Of a stretch of DNA of 41,438 nt, positions 1 through 8,964 are shown piece after piece. Under the pieces are notes generated by a model. That model did not search any database, was not told the DNA's origin, and was given only the letters and a program-made list of their open reading frames with translations. How positions within the stretch are numbered: position 1 is the first letter of the stretch; every line of letters begins with the position of its first letter. The stretch lies in the NCBI GenBank assembly GCA_945890895.1, contig CAMDDG010000019.1, forward strand, positions 1-41,438, in the 5' to 3' direction. This DNA comes from Chitinophaga pinensis. GTDB taxonomy: Bacteria; Bacteroidota; Bacteroidia; NS11-12g; UBA955. A program made the translations under genes and the position numbers.

Positions 1-77
1 CAAAATTAACATTCCTAAATCAATTTCGTTTAGTTATTACGTTAATTTGTAACATATTTCCGATTAATTATAAAATT

Positions 78-506
78 ATGCCCAAAAAACTTGAACATAT
101 TGGAATCGCCGTGAAGGATTTGGATGCCTCTGAAGAGTTATTTACACAACTCTTGGGAGTAAAACCCTACAAAAGAGAAGCAGTTGAAAGTGAAGGTGTT
201 ATCACCTCTTTTTTTGCTTTGGGGGATGTAAAATTCGAATTATTAGCAGCCACCAATCCCGATAGTCCCATTGCAAAATTCATAGACAAAAAAGGAGAGG
301 GCATACATCACCTAGCTTTTGAATGTTCTAATATCCGTCATGAACTACTGGAAAAATCAGAAATGGGATTTCAACTTATCCATCAAACACCAAAAGACGG
401 TGCCGACAACAAAGAAATTGCATTTTTACATCCCAAATCAACCAATGGTGTATTAACTGAATTTTGTCAAGAAAAATTAACTCCAGTTGACCATAAAACC
501 CAGTAA
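78..506 (+). CDS. mce: Methylmalonyl-CoA epimerase
   Basis: This 142-residue protein is a single glyoxalase/vicinal-oxygen-chelate domain, the usual size for methylmalonyl-CoA epimerase. The family interconverts (2S)- and (2R)-methylmalonyl-CoA in the cytosol and so links propionyl-CoA carboxylase to methylmalonyl-CoA mutase. Visible family marks are the opening KLEHIGIAVKDLD with His7, FELL with Glu54, the GEGIHHLAFEC stretch with His77/78, the DSPIAKFI segment, and the closing GVLTEF with Glu128. His and Glu at these places are the expected metal ligands. The mutase and carboxylase genes are not in the window, so the gene stands alone. No consensus -7 promoter box is evident in the 77 bases before it. 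It converges on the TPR gene with about 70 bp between them and no visible terminator. Confidence 0.95.
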   Translation: MPKKLEHIGIAVKDLDASEELFTQLLGVKPYKREAVESEGVITSFFALGDVKFELLAATNPDSPIAKFIDKKGEGIHHLAFECSNIRHELLEKSEMGFQLIHQTPKDGADNKEIAFLHPKSTNGVLTEFCQEKLTPVDHKTQ

Positions 507-578
507 AAAGTAACGATAGTCTATTAAAAGCTTCAATGCTAATAAACAAGATAATATTAATATCAACTGAATAATATT

Positions 579-2051
579 CTACTCAGATTGTAAGTCTGGC
601 TGAACGAACTTTGATATCAAACTAATGATCTTCATTGACTTAGCCAATTCAGGTGCAAAAATGAAAATTCCCTTGTGTTCCGAAGGTTCGATTTCCAAGG
701 CTTTTTCTAATACCAACAATCCCAACTCCGTATTTCCAGACACATAACACAAAGCACTCAATCTATACAACAACTGAATGCTACCTGGGTTATTTTCTAA
801 TCCAGTTTCAGTTATATCTAAAGCCTTATCTGATTCTCCTGTTTCATACAAAGCAACACCCCAATCCAACCACAATTCCGGTTCAAAAGGAAATCGCTCA
901 CTTAAATCTGAATACAGTTCCGACCATTTGTCTTTTTGATGATCCCCAAAATAGGCACTTGCTAAAACAATTCCATAATCTGCTTCCATTCCCTCCAACT
1001 GAAAAGCGCGTTCCAAATAAGGAATTGCCAAAGAATATTGACCCTCGTGGTGGTAGGTCAATCCCAAACTATACCAACATTCCGCATCTTCCGGTGATTT
1101 CTTTAAAATTCGTTTGTATACCTCTCTCGATTTTAATGTTTGACCCGTTTCATGCAAACTCCACGCATATAATCCTTCAATAATATCAATGGGTCGCTTT
1201 GGGAAACGATGAGCTAAATCTTCGTAAATTTCAATTACGCGATTAAATTCTTGCAATTCATAAACAGACTCAGCCAACGCATGCCATGCATCAATAAAAT
1301 CTTCATTTATGGTAACTGCATAGTCGAGTGCTTCTGCAGCCTGATTATGTTGTTGCAATGCCATATGTGCCGTTCCCTTCACGAACCAAGCCTCAGACAT
1401 ATAAGGATCCTTATTAATTTGAGCTTCAATTGCAGGAATGAGCATTGCAATGATATGGGGTTCTTCGGTTTTGCTCAAGTACTTTTCTAAAATAGGCAAA
1501 ACTTCAGCGTCTAATTCGACCGCTTTTTTAGCAATTGGATCGGCCAAATCGTATTGTTCATAATGCAAGACCATATCTAAATAATCTTCCATTAGTCCTT
1601 CGTCATCACCGATAATATTCAAAGCATTTTTTAAGGAATCAAAAGCCAATTTTCGTGCACCTTCATGAGAGTGTAAAATAGACTTAATCATCATTAACGA
1701 GGGCTCAAAGGGCGTATAAGCTGTTGCTTGATCCAAATATTTATGTGCTTTCTTATACTTTCCTTCATTCATTAACCATTCCACCATATGCAAAGTAAAT
1801 ATGGGGACATAAGGAAAAGTCTGTATACCCAATTCAATAACCATTCTCGCATACTTTTCCAAATGGAACGGATTGGCCGAACCAGGCAATTGACTGGTAT
1901 AGTATCGAAAGAGCTCAATTAACTCTCTAGCAGTAAAAGACTCGCGTGATTTATTTTCAAAATCACTTACTAGGCTATCCACATCGCCTTGAAAGCCATC
2001 TTCATTCTCATCGAAATCATCGTCTTCCCAATCTGAAGGAAAAAAACTCAT
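579..2051 (-). CDS. Cytosolic tetratricopeptide-repeat protein
   Basis: This 490-residue protein has no signal peptide. It opens with a very acidic segment (residues 5-25, rich in Asp and Glu) and then consists of helical repeats with TPR spacing, for example around residues 220-250 (AWFVKGTAHMAL), 320-355 (AECWYSLGLTYHHEGQY) and 385-420 (ELWLDWGVALYETGE). Such proteins normally act as binding scaffolds. No catalytic domain is seen and the partner cannot be told from the sequence. A consensus -7 box (TAATTTTG) ends four bases before the ATG, so the gene probably has its own promoter and a very short or absent leader. Related TPR proteins are common in Bacteroidota and are usually annotated only by the repeat. 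Confidence 0.85.
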   Translation of the reverse strand: MSFFPSDWEDDDFDENEDGFQGDVDSLVSDFENKSRESFTARELIELFRYYTSQLPGSANPFHLEKYARMVIELGIQTFPYVPIFTLHMVEWLMNEGKYKKAHKYLDQATAYTPFEPSLMMIKSILHSHEGARKLAFDSLKNALNIIGDDEGLMEDYLDMVLHYEQYDLADPIAKKAVELDAEVLPILEKYLSKTEEPHIIAMLIPAIEAQINKDPYMSEAWFVKGTAHMALQQHNQAAEALDYAVTINEDFIDAWHALAESVYELQEFNRVIEIYEDLAHRFPKRPIDIIEGLYAWSLHETGQTLKSREVYKRILKKSPEDAECWYSLGLTYHHEGQYSLAIPYLERAFQLEGMEADYGIVLASAYFGDHQKDKWSELYSDLSERFPFEPELWLDWGVALYETGESDKALDITETGLENNPGSIQLLYRLSALCYVSGNTELGLLVLEKALEIEPSEHKGIFIFAPELAKSMKIISLISKFVQPDLQSE

Positions 2052-2055
2052 ATAT

Positions 2056-2063
2056 CAAAATTA
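2056..2063 (-). promoter_or_regulatory. -7 promoter box of the TPR gene
   Basis: The minus strand reads TAATTTTG, a full match to the Bacteroidota -7 consensus TAnnTTTG. Four bases (ATAT) separate it from the ATG at 2051. No clear -33 TTG element is seen upstream. The position implies that transcription starts at or next to the start codon. Confidence 0.5.
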
Positions 2064-2218
2064 AAAAACTATCTGTGTGTTCTGACATGAAACACGTTTA
2101 ATTATCCATAAGTTAACCACAGACCAACTCGTCGGTTGGCAATTAAATCAGATTAACTATAAATTATCGAATAAGCCAAGTTCATTAAAACAATGAAATA
2201 GCCATATAGAAATCCATC

Positions 2219-2638
2219 CTACCTAAATTGATCTATTAACTTAAGCAAGTCTTCTTTACTTCTACCACCCACTTCGCGATGAACAATTTTGCCGTTTTTA
2301 AAGAATATCAAGGTTGGTAGAGCATCAATCTGGTATTTCTCAGCAATTTCAGTAAATTTATCCGTATCTACTTGAACAACATTCACCAAATCTTTCTTCT
2401 CCATCTTTATTTCTTTTACAAATGGATCCATTTGCATACATGGCCCACACCAAGTAGCATAAAAATCAACCATAGTCAATTTATTATCACCAATGGATTC
2501 TTCAAATGAAGCTAAATCCACCAATTCTGTTTCGCTCTTTTGATTATTACAAGAACTTATTGACATCCCCAAAGCAAGCAAAAATGAGAAAACTATTTTC
2601 GCCGCATTAGAAATCGGTGCATTTACAATTCGTTTCAT
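2219..2638 (-). CDS. Exported thioredoxin-like lipoprotein
   Basis: This 139-residue protein has a basic N-terminus, a hydrophobic segment (about residues 13-27) and a lipobox-like SISSC, so Cys30 is probably lipidated. A classical thioredoxin domain follows, with the WCGPC active site at Cys64/Cys67 and the cis-proline in DALPTLIFF. It should be a thiol-disulfide oxidoreductase anchored in the periplasm, reducing or exchanging disulfides in envelope proteins. The partner that supplies electrons (a DsbD-type protein) is not in the window. A consensus -7 box TAAATTTG lies four bases before the ATG. The gene is divergent from the GT2 gene, and their two -7 boxes lie only 17 bp apart. Confidence 0.9.
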   Translation of the reverse strand: MKRIVNAPISNAAKIVFSFLLALGMSISSCNNQKSETELVDLASFEESIGDNKLTMVDFYATWCGPCMQMDPFVKEIKMEKKDLVNVVQVDTDKFTEIAEKYQIDALPTLIFFKNGKIVHREVGGRSKEDLLKLIDQFR

Positions 2639-2642
2639 ACCG

Positions 2643-2650
2643 CAAATTTA
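2643..2650 (-). promoter_or_regulatory. -7 promoter box of the thioredoxin gene
   Basis: The minus strand reads TAAATTTG (TAnnTTTG), followed by CGGT and then the ATG at 2638. The four-base spacing is the same as for the TPR gene and purD. A good -33 element is not apparent. Confidence 0.5.
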
Positions 2651-2667
2651 AATATAATAAAAATAAA

Positions 2668-2675
2668 TACCTTTG
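2668..2675 (+). promoter_or_regulatory. -7 promoter box of the GT2 gene
   Basis: TACCTTTG matches TAnnTTTG and lies 19 bases before the ATG at 2695. It supports starting the glycosyltransferase at 2695, because the in-frame ATG at 2617 would lie upstream of this promoter and inside the divergent thioredoxin gene. Confidence 0.5.
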
Positions 2676-2694
2676 TTGCGTGTCGGATAAAATC

Positions 2695-3672
2695 ATGGAA
2701 TTATCGGTTGTTGTACCCTTATTTAATGAAGCCAATAACATTGGCGCTCTATATGATCGAATAAAATCCACCCTGAATACATTGAATCTCAATCATGAAA
2801 TCATTTTTATCAATGACGGATCATCCGACCAAACGCTTCCACTTATTATCGGATTATCAACTACCGATACCCAAGTAAAATACATTGATTTTTCCCGAAA
2901 TTTCGGACACCAGAACGCCATAGCCGCTGGCATTGAATGGGCATCAGGAAAAAAAATAGTAATCATGGACGGCGATGGACAAGATCCTCCGGAATTCATT
3001 CCCGCACTCTATCAGAAATCCCAAGAAGGCTTTGAAGTTGTTTACGCCAAACGCAAAAAACGACAGGGAGAAGGCTGGTTAAAAAAATTCACTGCAAAAA
3101 TATTTTATCGAGTTCTTGCACGAATAACCAACATTGAAATTCCAGTAGATACAGGCGATTTCCGCATAATTGACCAAAAAATCCAAAAAATCTTGGCGCA
3201 AATGCCCGAACAACAGAAATACATTAGAGGTCAAATCGCTTGGATTGGTTTCAATCAAACATTTCTTGAATACGATCGCGAAGAACGTATGTCTGGCTCA
3301 ACAAAATTTACTTATCGCAAAATGATTCGATTTGCATTAGACGGAATCAGCGCATTCTCTAATTGGCCGCTCAAAGTCGCTACTATCAGCGGATTTATTG
3401 TATCGTTCATCGCATTTTTACTGATCATATATTCACTTTACCAGAAATTCTATGGATACACTATTGTTGGATGGACTTCTATGCAAATATCCATATTATT
3501 TTTGGGGGGAATTCAATTACTCGGCATCGGTATTCTTGGCGAATATTTAGGTAGAGTCAGCGAAAATGTAAAAAATCGTCCGCATTACATCATTCGCGAC
3601 ACAAATTTAACCGCTCAAAACAGCAACAAAAGCACTATTAAAACGAATTTTAATCACCGAAATGATTCATAA
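2695..3672 (+). CDS. GT2 polyprenyl-phosphate glycosyltransferase (GtrB/DPM1-like)
   Basis: This 325-residue protein starts MELSVVVPLFNE, the typical beginning of the family. The GT-A domain shows FINDGSSDQT, the nucleotide/metal motif MDGDGQDPPE and the acceptor-site DTGDFRII. Two membrane segments follow near the C-terminus (around PLKVATISGFIVSFIAFLL and ILFLGGIQLLGIGILGEYLGRV). Relatives move a sugar from a nucleotide donor to polyprenyl (undecaprenyl) phosphate on the inner face of the membrane. An in-frame ATG 26 codons upstream exists, but it overlaps the thioredoxin start and precedes the -7 box at 2668, so it was not used. The last 11 bases overlap the next gene, a GT-C-type membrane transferase that could use the lipid-linked sugar made here. 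Donor and acceptor cannot be named. Confidence 0.92.
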   Translation: MELSVVVPLFNEANNIGALYDRIKSTLNTLNLNHEIIFINDGSSDQTLPLIIGLSTTDTQVKYIDFSRNFGHQNAIAAGIEWASGKKIVIMDGDGQDPPEFIPALYQKSQEGFEVVYAKRKKRQGEGWLKKFTAKIFYRVLARITNIEIPVDTGDFRIIDQKIQKILAQMPEQQKYIRGQIAWIGFNQTFLEYDREERMSGSTKFTYRKMIRFALDGISAFSNWPLKVATISGFIVSFIAFLLIIYSLYQKFYGYTIVGWTSMQISILFLGGIQLLGIGILGEYLGRVSENVKNRPHYIIRDTNLTAQNSNKSTIKTNFNHRNDS

Positions 3673-5338
3673 TTTCGAACAACGAAAACCCAAAGACTCT
3701 TACATTTTTTGGGCATTTAATTTGTTTTTCTTTCTTTTTTTGGGATGGCCGGAATGGATTCAATTTCCTGTTTTCGGTATGCATCAAGGCGCCCAAGCCG
3801 ACCGAGCAAGCATTGCTTGGAATTATTATCAAAACGATTTCCAGTTCTTCTATCCTCAAGTTATGGAAAATCGCGCTGCAAACGGCGTTACCGGCTTAGA
3901 ATTCCCCATAATTCAATACATAACGGCTTTACTTCGCGCAGTTTTTGGATATTCACACGAACTTTATCGAATTGTTGTAGGTGCTTTTTACCTCGCAGGA
4001 AATTGGGGTGTTTACCAAATCACAAAGTTAACCATACCTCGAGTATTTCATCGATTTCTCATTATGCTACTTTGGCTCTCATCACCCATTCTTTCGTTTT
4101 ACAGTTTCAACCACCTACCCGATGTGCCAGCAATGGCTTGCACGATGCTGGGGTATTTCTTTGTTTTGAGGTTTTATTACGATATCAATAAAAAGCAATC
4201 ATTTAACTTGGCCATTGTATTTTTCACGTTGTCAGGACTGCTAAAAGTCACATTTCTAGTTCATTATATTGCCGTTATCTTCGTATTTATTTCATCTAAA
4301 TTATCAAATATTACCAATTCAGATAACACTGTAATTGATATTTTAGACGAAAACGGTCAACCGATTCAAAGTCAATCCAATAAACGATTTAATTTTTTAC
4401 AAAGCATATCTTTTAATCCACCATTTATTATCAATTGGTTTGAAATTTTAGCGTTTATCATCACACCGATCATTGCGGTTTTCTCTTGGTACTACTACGC
4501 ATCCTTCTTGACTCAAAGTACAGGTAACACCCATTTTTTGCAACAAATGAACCCTCCAAGTAGTTTTGCGGAATTCATCGACAATTCACGGTTTGCATTA
4601 AACACATGGATCGATTCGGTATATCCCAGAAACTTTTTAATTTTATTCTTACTCGTAATTCTCATTTCCATTCAGCGTAAAAAACAGGATTTGAATCTGA
4701 TTTCCACATTCTTTCTGTTGGGTTTCGGGGGATTTTTATGCGTTTTCATTCTTTTTAATCGCCAATTCCGATTTCACGACTACTACTTTGTTCAGATGTT
4801 GCCCATTGTATTTTTTGGGATATTATGGTTGTATCAAACCCATATTTCCGGTAAATTATTCTTCAATGGTATAGCAGGAATTTTATCTTTAATTGGATTA
4901 TATATCACTCCGTTTGTTTTGGCATCCAACGCCAAAAGTCAATTAAAACGAACATTCACTGTTGGAGATTATTACTGCCAAAACATTTTCAACAATGTAA
5001 ATGACTTTGAACAGGCATCCTATTGGCTTAAAAAAGAGTATTTACATAAAAATCAAGAAGTGGCCATTTTATTCGACCCTTCACCCAATACAGGTCTATT
5101 ATTGCTCCAAAAACAAGGAATTCGAATTGCTCCCGACTTTGACAGTACTACCACTTTCCACATTTTAAGAGATAAGAAAAATCAACAATTTGCTGCAACC
5201 AACAAGCATGGATTCGAAAAGTTGATATTCATAAACCAAAGCTTTTCCATCCCCAATAATCATTGGATCTGGAGTATGATAGAAATCACCCCTTACAAAC
5301 AATGGGGCGAATTATCGGTACATCGACTTAAAATGTAA
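3662..5338 (+). CDS. Polytopic GT-C-type glycosyltransferase
   Basis: This 558-residue integral membrane protein has roughly ten or more hydrophobic segments. The first membrane span (about residues 16-32) is followed by an outward loop containing QADRASIAWNYYQ. An acidic residue in this first loop is the usual catalytic base of GT-C enzymes (GT39/GT83, ArnT/PMT type) that take sugars from polyprenyl-phosphate donors. A hydrophilic C-terminal part (about residues 430-558) probably lies in the periplasm. The 11-base overlap with the GT2 gene suggests translational coupling and a two-step route: the GT2 enzyme loads the lipid and this protein transfers the sugar to an envelope target. The exact family is not certain because no short diagnostic motif other than the loop acid is visible. 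It converges on the next gene with a 13-bp gap. Confidence 0.75.
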   Translation: MIHNFEQRKPKDSYIFWAFNLFFFLFLGWPEWIQFPVFGMHQGAQADRASIAWNYYQNDFQFFYPQVMENRAANGVTGLEFPIIQYITALLRAVFGYSHELYRIVVGAFYLAGNWGVYQITKLTIPRVFHRFLIMLLWLSSPILSFYSFNHLPDVPAMACTMLGYFFVLRFYYDINKKQSFNLAIVFFTLSGLLKVTFLVHYIAVIFVFISSKLSNITNSDNTVIDILDENGQPIQSQSNKRFNFLQSISFNPPFIINWFEILAFIITPIIAVFSWYYYASFLTQSTGNTHFLQQMNPPSSFAEFIDNSRFALNTWIDSVYPRNFLILFLLVILISIQRKKQDLNLISTFFLLGFGGFLCVFILFNRQFRFHDYYFVQMLPIVFFGILWLYQTHISGKLFFNGIAGILSLIGLYITPFVLASNAKSQLKRTFTVGDYYCQNIFNNVNDFEQASYWLKKEYLHKNQEVAILFDPSPNTGLLLLQKQGIRIAPDFDSTTTFHILRDKKNQQFAATNKHGFEKLIFINQSFSIPNNHWIWSMIEITPYKQWGELSVHRLKM

Positions 5339-5351
5339 CATCAACTCAATT

Positions 5352-6878
5352 TTACTTAACATCAAACGGGAAAGTAAAGCTTAAATAAGCACCCCCACCG
5401 TGATATTTTTGAGGCATAACAAAAGATTCAATACCGTTCAATTCTAAACGTATACTCGAATGAATGCGTTTCCTTTTTATAACTTTGTTTATGAAATAAC
5501 TACCATTGAAGTTCACATCAAACACGTCAAATCCACCAAAAGAAATACCAGGCGACCAGATGAATTTATAATTTCGCGATGGTCTAATATGAGCATAGTA
5601 TTCGAATTTGGGTAAATAACCCAACCAATGTCTGTAAACCAAGCCAAAAGAATGGTTCACTTGGAATTTTCTGTATTCACCAGAGGTATTAATTGAATTG
5701 TAAGTATATCCCAACCGCAAATAAAAGGGAGAAAGAATAGTACCGCGTTGTTTATACTCTTTGAAATCAATTTTTGCTTCCAATGTATCTTTTTGACGAT
5801 CAAACCAATTGGAAAAACGAAGATCAGTCGCTCCCAAGTTTACGGCAGTAATTCCTAAGTTCGCTGGCTTGTCCCAACTAACCGCATTCAATGAATTGTT
5901 CGACCATTGTACTCCTCGCGACCATGTATTGACGTTATTAATACTCCAAAAACCAAAATCACGAAGTATAATCTGAAAAGACGACTTAGTAGTTTTGCTA
6001 TTCACCCCCCAAACAAATCCAAATTGCATACCCCAACCATTCGAGAACTTATCTGATGCGGTTGACTGATTGTATACCGAGCCGTTGAAATTTAATGAAT
6101 CTCCGGTTTTGGAAGAATATAAATTCATGTCTTTCGTTCCCGAGGAATTATAATTCAATACTTGACCCATGGAAAATTGGCCTACCAAATAACTTCTACC
6201 ACTAAACGGACGAAAATTCTTCGATTTAATATCAAAATTAAAGCGAAGAACATGCGTTCTTAAACTTTTAAATTGGTTGTCACCTACATTCAAATTTTGA
6301 CCTAAAAACGGGGTATTTCCACGCATAAACAAACCAAAGGCATCCTGGGTAAGATTTACACCAAAATGGGATTTCATTTCATAATATAATCCGCTAAAAC
6401 TGAAAAGTTTATTCTTGTTATTAATTTGAATCTTTTTAGTAATCCCTGCAGTGGGAAATAGCAATAAATTAAACTCTTGTATTCCACCTGCACGATTCAC
6501 TAAACTCAACTGTTCATATGTTTGAGAGGTTTGGGCAGGTGTGATATAACCACCCAAGGCAAATTTTCCAGCTAATGAAAGTGGAATCGCATTGGATCCC
6601 GTTTCCATCCGATAAGAAATTAGAACAATATGACTAGAGACTGTTCTTAACACATCATTCGGAGTTGCTAAATCCAATTTATTGGTAGATTCATAACTAT
6701 CGTTATCATAAGGTAAAATCCCAACCAAACTATCAGGAAAACCATGTTTTTCAACTTTAATGAATGAATCCCTAATAGTTAAACTACCATTTAACCCTTC
6801 CGAACGCGCCTCACCCATCAATAAAAAGATACTTCCCAAAACAATCCCAGCAATACGATTAAATATATACCTGTTCAT
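5352..6878 (-). CDS. DUF5723-like outer-membrane beta-barrel protein
   Basis: This 508-residue protein has an N-terminal signal segment (about residues 9-26, ending near EARS). The rest is rich in alternating hydrophobic/polar strands with many aromatic residues, as in outer-membrane barrels. Features shared with the DUF5723 group of Bacteroidota are the early statement of paired repeated strands, many Asn/Gly turns, and a terminal strand ending in Phe-rich GGGAYLSFTFPFDV. The function of this group is unknown. It starts two bases after the stop of the 683-residue lipoprotein gene, so the two are almost certainly co-transcribed and may form one outer-membrane complex. The family assignment comes from overall appearance and should be treated as tentative. 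The barrel nature is more secure. Confidence 0.6.
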   Translation of the reverse strand: MNRYIFNRIAGIVLGSIFLLMGEARSEGLNGSLTIRDSFIKVEKHGFPDSLVGILPYDNDSYESTNKLDLATPNDVLRTVSSHIVLISYRMETGSNAIPLSLAGKFALGGYITPAQTSQTYEQLSLVNRAGGIQEFNLLLFPTAGITKKIQINNKNKLFSFSGLYYEMKSHFGVNLTQDAFGLFMRGNTPFLGQNLNVGDNQFKSLRTHVLRFNFDIKSKNFRPFSGRSYLVGQFSMGQVLNYNSSGTKDMNLYSSKTGDSLNFNGSVYNQSTASDKFSNGWGMQFGFVWGVNSKTTKSSFQIILRDFGFWSINNVNTWSRGVQWSNNSLNAVSWDKPANLGITAVNLGATDLRFSNWFDRQKDTLEAKIDFKEYKQRGTILSPFYLRLGYTYNSINTSGEYRKFQVNHSFGLVYRHWLGYLPKFEYYAHIRPSRNYKFIWSPGISFGGFDVFDVNFNGSYFINKVIKRKRIHSSIRLELNGIESFVMPQKYHGGGAYLSFTFPFDVK

Positions 6879-6880
6879 CC

Positions 6881-8932
6881 TTATTTTCCTCTCATTTCGT
6901 ATTCAACTTGCATGCGAGCGTTCATTTTCAACTTGCTGTTGTTGTATAATTTCTGCATCTTTCCGTTACCTTGAACATTCATCTTTATTCCAATAAACTT
7001 GGACTTTTTCAAACGGTAAATTTGCGCTCTTTCCAATCCTATTTTTAAGGTGCTTTTGGATCCGCTTATTGGATATCCAGAATTATTTAAGACTGCACTT
7101 TTCACCCCATTAGTTGGATTGACATTCAACATGCCTAAAGAATTCATTTTCTCATCGTACAATTCAAATTCAACACTCATATCCATGGGAAACCAATTCT
7201 CTAAATCCAAATATAAAAAGCCGCTTTTAATGCGATCCATATCTCCCAATTTCGAAAAATCAACTCCTTGTGTATCTCTTAATACCAAACCACCCATTGC
7301 AAAAGAAATGGGTGCTGTCATTTTCATAATTACATCCATTCGGGATTCATCAAAAACAAAATCCTGGTAATTGTTTACATTCCCATTAGGCGAAACTTCT
7401 GTTTCCAAATCATGCTCGAAATATTGAGGCAAATTTTCTAAGAATTCTTTAATATTCGAATTAGAAACATTCAGACTTACTTTGGTTTCTGTAAATTCAC
7501 CCCGTTGAAAAACAGGTTTGGTTACCAATAGGTCATAACCAACCAATGGAGCCGAAAGGGTTACTGATTTTTGAGTAAAATGGTTTTTTGACGCCAAATT
7601 ATGAAGCTTAAATCTGCCATCAGTTCCAATTGAATTACGTACTACAAAATCGACTTTTACATCCTTAAACATTAAATCTCCGCTCAAACCTTTAAACATT
7701 TCAAATGCAGTTGTATCCATTACCCGACTCAATGAGTTTCCTAAATAACCAATAGCATATTCCGGTTTTAACGATTCAATTCGATACTCCAATTTGATGC
7801 TATCGGATAATCCTACATTCAATTTACGGCCACTACTGTCTAAAGTAACAAGCAACACTTGATGAAAGGTATTTACAGTATCTGTAACATCCGGATCCTT
7901 TCCTCTAAAATCAATCAAATAACCTTGCATGTCATAAATCTGTTCTGTGGTTGACACTCCTGAACCACCTGGACCAGGCAATGTAACTTCCTGATAAAAT
8001 GATTTTCCATCCTTTACCGCACCTGGCAAGGCAATAACCATATGCATATCCTCATCGATAGTACTGCTGATTTTAATTTTTAACTTCCCACTCGCTACTT
8101 TAAAGTATTTAATTTCTGAACCCCCCATATACAAAGACAACCCTTCGTCTTGATCAATAACCGTTTGAGTGGGAAATGCCGCAATAGCCCGGCTCGGTTT
8201 CAAACTTCTTATTCCTAATGTTACATTCAAACCTTTACTCGATTCTATTAAAACAGGACCACCACTTGCTTCCGTAGTAAGTCGTTTGATTACTCCCACC
8301 AACTCTTTGGTAACCGTTTTTCCCCTCAGATTAATGGATTTTGAAGAAATACCACCATTCTTCGGAATATTCCTAAACGAATCGGAAGCCACGACAGAAT
8401 TATCTGATTTATTCGTTAGCTCAAACACCACTAATTGAATATTTACAGGTAATTCATTTTTAATGGATATATCTAAATATCCAGAATCCAAAGTTGCCGT
8501 TTCGAAAAACTCGGAAACATCAATAGTTTGAGGATCCAAATTGCTCAAATCCTGAGAAGGAATATCTGCATTCTGGCCATCTAGAACCTTAAAAAACGGA
8601 TTGATTTGCGCCAAAGTAATTACACTTGATCGTTCCTGATCAACCAAACGTAATGTCATTAAATTCAAAAACGCATCAATACCCGTATCTGAAGATTGTA
8701 GGTCATTTATCCTATACGAATAAATACGATTCTCATCGCTAAAATAATAGCCTGAATCGGAAGCAACATTGGTTAAATAACGCGTATCAACTGCATCAAG
8801 CGAAATATCTGTTTTAAACAGTGGGATGGTATTGTCAACATCCCAAGTTACTTCTCTGCGTTGACATCCCCCGAAAATCAAAATCAAAGAAAAGAGGATA
8901 ACACTCAATCGGTTAAGCGCCCAAATTTTCAT
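6881..8932 (-). CDS. Large lipoprotein of unknown function
   Basis: I do not recognise a family for this 683-residue protein. It has a hydrophobic signal segment (about residues 9-21) ending in the lipobox-like IFGGC, so Cys22 is probably lipidated. The rest looks all-beta, with many alternating strands and several long stretches with Asn/Ser/Gly turns. No enzyme motif is seen. It lies directly before the DUF5723-like barrel (2-bp gap) and 32 bp after a small membrane protein gene. On the minus strand TAAATTGC, one base short of the -7 consensus, lies seven bases before the ATG and could be a weak internal promoter. The most economical reading is a surface or periplasmic partner of the barrel, but that is inference. 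Confidence 0.7.
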   Translation of the reverse strand: MKIWALNRLSVILFSLILIFGGCQRREVTWDVDNTIPLFKTDISLDAVDTRYLTNVASDSGYYFSDENRIYSYRINDLQSSDTGIDAFLNLMTLRLVDQERSSVITLAQINPFFKVLDGQNADIPSQDLSNLDPQTIDVSEFFETATLDSGYLDISIKNELPVNIQLVVFELTNKSDNSVVASDSFRNIPKNGGISSKSINLRGKTVTKELVGVIKRLTTEASGGPVLIESSKGLNVTLGIRSLKPSRAIAAFPTQTVIDQDEGLSLYMGGSEIKYFKVASGKLKIKISSTIDEDMHMVIALPGAVKDGKSFYQEVTLPGPGGSGVSTTEQIYDMQGYLIDFRGKDPDVTDTVNTFHQVLLVTLDSSGRKLNVGLSDSIKLEYRIESLKPEYAIGYLGNSLSRVMDTTAFEMFKGLSGDLMFKDVKVDFVVRNSIGTDGRFKLHNLASKNHFTQKSVTLSAPLVGYDLLVTKPVFQRGEFTETKVSLNVSNSNIKEFLENLPQYFEHDLETEVSPNGNVNNYQDFVFDESRMDVIMKMTAPISFAMGGLVLRDTQGVDFSKLGDMDRIKSGFLYLDLENWFPMDMSVEFELYDEKMNSLGMLNVNPTNGVKSAVLNNSGYPISGSKSTLKIGLERAQIYRLKKSKFIGIKMNVQGNGKMQKLYNNSKLKMNARMQVEYEMRGK

Positions 8933-8964
8933 AATTCAGGCAATTTACTAATTATCGGTCGAAT

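Noticed and set aside
2124..2139. CCAAC/GTTGG inverted repeat between the thioredoxin and TPR genes
   Set aside because: The stem is only five base pairs and no T-run follows on either strand, so it does not qualify as a terminator.
2617..2694. Upstream start for the GT2 transferase
   Set aside because: The 26 extra residues are not family-like, overlap the divergent thioredoxin start and lie before the -7 box. ATG 2695 gives the standard N-terminus.
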